DNA of 14,723 nt, from NCBI GenBank assembly GCA_028864955.1, contig JAGWLE010000006.1:1-14723 (forward strand), in the 5' to 3' direction. The translations under genes were made by a program, and so were the position numbers. This document shows, in pieces, positions 14,028 through 14,723 of this stretch (position 1 is the stretch's first letter; every line of letters starts with the position of its first letter). Origin of the DNA: Patescibacteria group bacterium. Lineage in GTDB: Bacteria > Patescibacteriota > Minisyncoccia > Phycocordibacterales > PALSA-1337. The notes beneath the pieces were generated by a model, which was not told the origin of the DNA, searched no databases, and was given only the letters and a program-made list of their open reading frames with translations.

Positions 14028-14213
14028 TCATCGGATGGAATGTCCCGGCTGGACATCGACCCGATGTGCGGCGGGGACCCTGTTGGCCCTTTCCAGGTTC
14101 CGATCATGAACCCGAACTGGACCGGCAAAGTATAGAACCATGCCGATCAATCCCGCTAACGTGACCAAGATCAGGATCTTGGTCTCTAGAGCCTCTGCAT
14201 TTTTAGGTTGCAT
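14028..14213 (-). CDS. Small single-pass membrane protein (hypothetical)
   Basis: 61 residues: a short N-terminal MQPKNAEALETK, one membrane helix (about 13-31, ILILVTLAGLIGMVLYFAG), then a basic, Arg/His-rich tail of 30 residues. The helix charge pattern suggests the tail could lie either side. No family is recognised. Existence is supported by a near-consensus promoter (TTGACA, 18 nt, TATACT) whose predicted start is about three nt before the ATG, and by a strong terminator shortly after the stop. It forms an isolated unit between the 16S terminator and tRNA-Leu. Confidence 0.6.
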   Translation of the reverse strand: MQPKNAEALETKILILVTLAGLIGMVLYFAGPVRVHDRNLERANRVPAAHRVDVQPGHSIR

Positions 14214-14222
14214 ACTGTGCTC

Positions 14223-14252
14223 AGTATACCATCTATAATATCATTTTGTCAA
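14223..14252 (-). promoter_or_regulatory. strong promoter of the small membrane protein gene
   Basis: Minus strand: perfect TTGACA (14252-14247), 18 nt, TATACT (14228-14223), then nine nt to ATG 14213. Predicted leader about three nt, with no room for a Shine-Dalgarno. Confidence 0.8.
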
Positions 14253-14258
14253 TATACC

Positions 14259-14286
14259 AAAAAACGCCCATTTCTGGACGTTTTTT
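14259..14286 (-). terminator. rho-independent terminator downstream of 16S rRNA
   Basis: Stem AAAAAACGTCC / GGGCGTTTTTT (minus strand, one U-G pair) with an AGAAAT loop, ending in a six-T run. It closes the 16S transcript about 190 nt after the expected rRNA 3' end, before any tRNA or 23S gene. Confidence 0.8.
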
Positions 14287-14474
14287 GTGATGTTAGCGCT
14301 CTTTATTTTGTTCCGTTCGCCCGTCAGGGATTCAATTGATATCCCCGATGTGGTCCGGGTATCTTCCCCGGATAAGCACTCCTGTTTAGTGATCAGAAGA
14401 GTGATCATCACTGATTCTTGCGAATCAGATCGACTATAAGGTCATTCGAGCAAAAGCTCTGTGACCGTTGATTC
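14287..14474 (-). other. 16S trailer with a chain of hairpins
   Basis: No gene is seen. In transcript order it contains GGTCA/TGACC with an inner GAGC-TTTT-GCTC (14466-14440), CTGATTC/GAATCAG with a GCAA loop (14428-14411), TGATCA/TGATCA (14407-14390) and TCCGGG/CCCGGA (14372-14354), followed by the terminator. No CCTCC occurs on the minus strand here. The stems may guide rRNA processing. Confidence 0.6.
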
Positions 14475-14723
14475 TCTTGAAATATTCCACGAGCAGCTTC
14501 CGCTACCCGTGCCTTGTTACGACTTACCCCCTGTCATCGAATTTGCCTTAGGCCCATACAAGATGAGACTTCGGGCACCTCCGACTCCCTTGGGTTGACG
14601 GGCGGTGAGTACAAGACTTGAGAACGTATTCACCGCGGTATAGCTGACCCGCGATTACTAGCGATTCCGGCTTCAAGAGGTCGAGTTGCAGACCTCTATC
14701 CGAACTGGCGCATCTTTTCTAAG
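14475..14723 (-). rRNA. rrs: 16S ribosomal RNA, 3' part (partial)
   Basis: Minus strand carries the 3' end of 16S rRNA, with the 5' part beyond the window. Landmarks are GAATCGCTAGTAATCGCG, the decoding-region ACCGCCCGTCA, AAGTCGTAACAAGG, and helix 45 as GTAGCGGAAGCTGC with its GGAA loop. The tail after helix 45 reads GTGGAATATTTCAAGA, where bacteria normally have the GGATCACCTCC anti-Shine-Dalgarno. The end at 14475 is placed by equal-length comparison with E. coli and is not certain. In E. coli numbering, 1396 is U rather than A, and the 1409-1491 pair is A-U rather than C-G. Confidence 0.95.

Noticed and set aside
14287..14474. An intron in 16S that would restore a normal 3' tail
   Set aside because: No GGATCACCTCC or CCTCC follows on the minus strand before the terminator. 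A GATCACTCTTC stretch near 14407-14397 resembles it loosely but is part of a local palindrome.
1..14723. CRISPR arrays, insertion sequences, prophage genes or alternative genetic code
   Set aside because: No repeated spacer pattern, transposase or phage signature was seen. TGA ends mraY and several other genes in the expected places, so code 25 is not supported.

Overview
The window reads as a compact genome of a small, probably host-associated bacterium, most likely Candidate Phyla Radiation / Patescibacteria. The signs are a DUF5671-type membrane protein, tRNAs without encoded CCA, a divergent 16S rRNA, stop codons that abut the next gene, and a lean set of cell-wall genes. UGA is used as a stop codon, so the Gracilibacteria/Absconditabacteria code does not apply. 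The phylum is an inference and cannot be proved from this window.

Layout: (1) 1-312, the 3' end of an unrecognised gene. (2) 348-4428 (+), an apparent wall-precursor operon: NlpC/P60-like peptidase, MraY, an ATE/Bpt-like aminoacyl-tRNA-protein transferase, and an Mpl/MurC-type ligase. (3) 4432-4626 (-), a LysW-like zinc ribbon carrier, and 4723-5619 (+), a fold-type II PLP enzyme, fired from back-to-back promoters. (4) 5620-6960 (-), a MurD-like protein lacking the P-loop lysine. (5) 6997-8092 (-), radC plus a small unknown gene. (6) 8166-9581 (-), pyruvate kinase with a structured leader. (7) 9684-11057 (-), a DUF5671 protein with an extracytoplasmic part, divergent from an orphan 9-TM histidine kinase at 11118-12683 (+). 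(8) 12684-14213 (-), tRNA-Ile(GAU), a pterin carbinolamine dehydratase, a multi-spanning membrane protein, tRNA-Leu(CAG) and a 61-residue membrane protein. (9) 14259-14723 (-), a terminator, a string of hairpins and the 3' end of 16S rRNA.

Two observations stand out. First, the 16S 3' tail reads GGAAUAUUUC where bacteria normally have GGAUCACCUCC, so the anti-Shine-Dalgarno is absent. In agreement, no start codon here has a convincing Shine-Dalgarno. At least eight genes instead have a -10 box ending only 6-9 nt before the start codon, several with a good -35 at 17-18 nt, so their mRNAs should be leaderless or nearly so. This geometry also corrects several starts: MurD-like 6960, RadC 8092, PCD 13224, membrane protein GTG 13830. 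Second, the wall cluster puts MraY and Mur ligases beside a cysteine-free ATE/Bpt-type transferase, a LysW-like carrier with a changed C terminus, a PLP enzyme and a MurD homologue that has lost nucleotide-binding and active-site lysines. This may be an unusual route for making, salvaging or modifying the peptide stem; that function is inferred from neighbours only.
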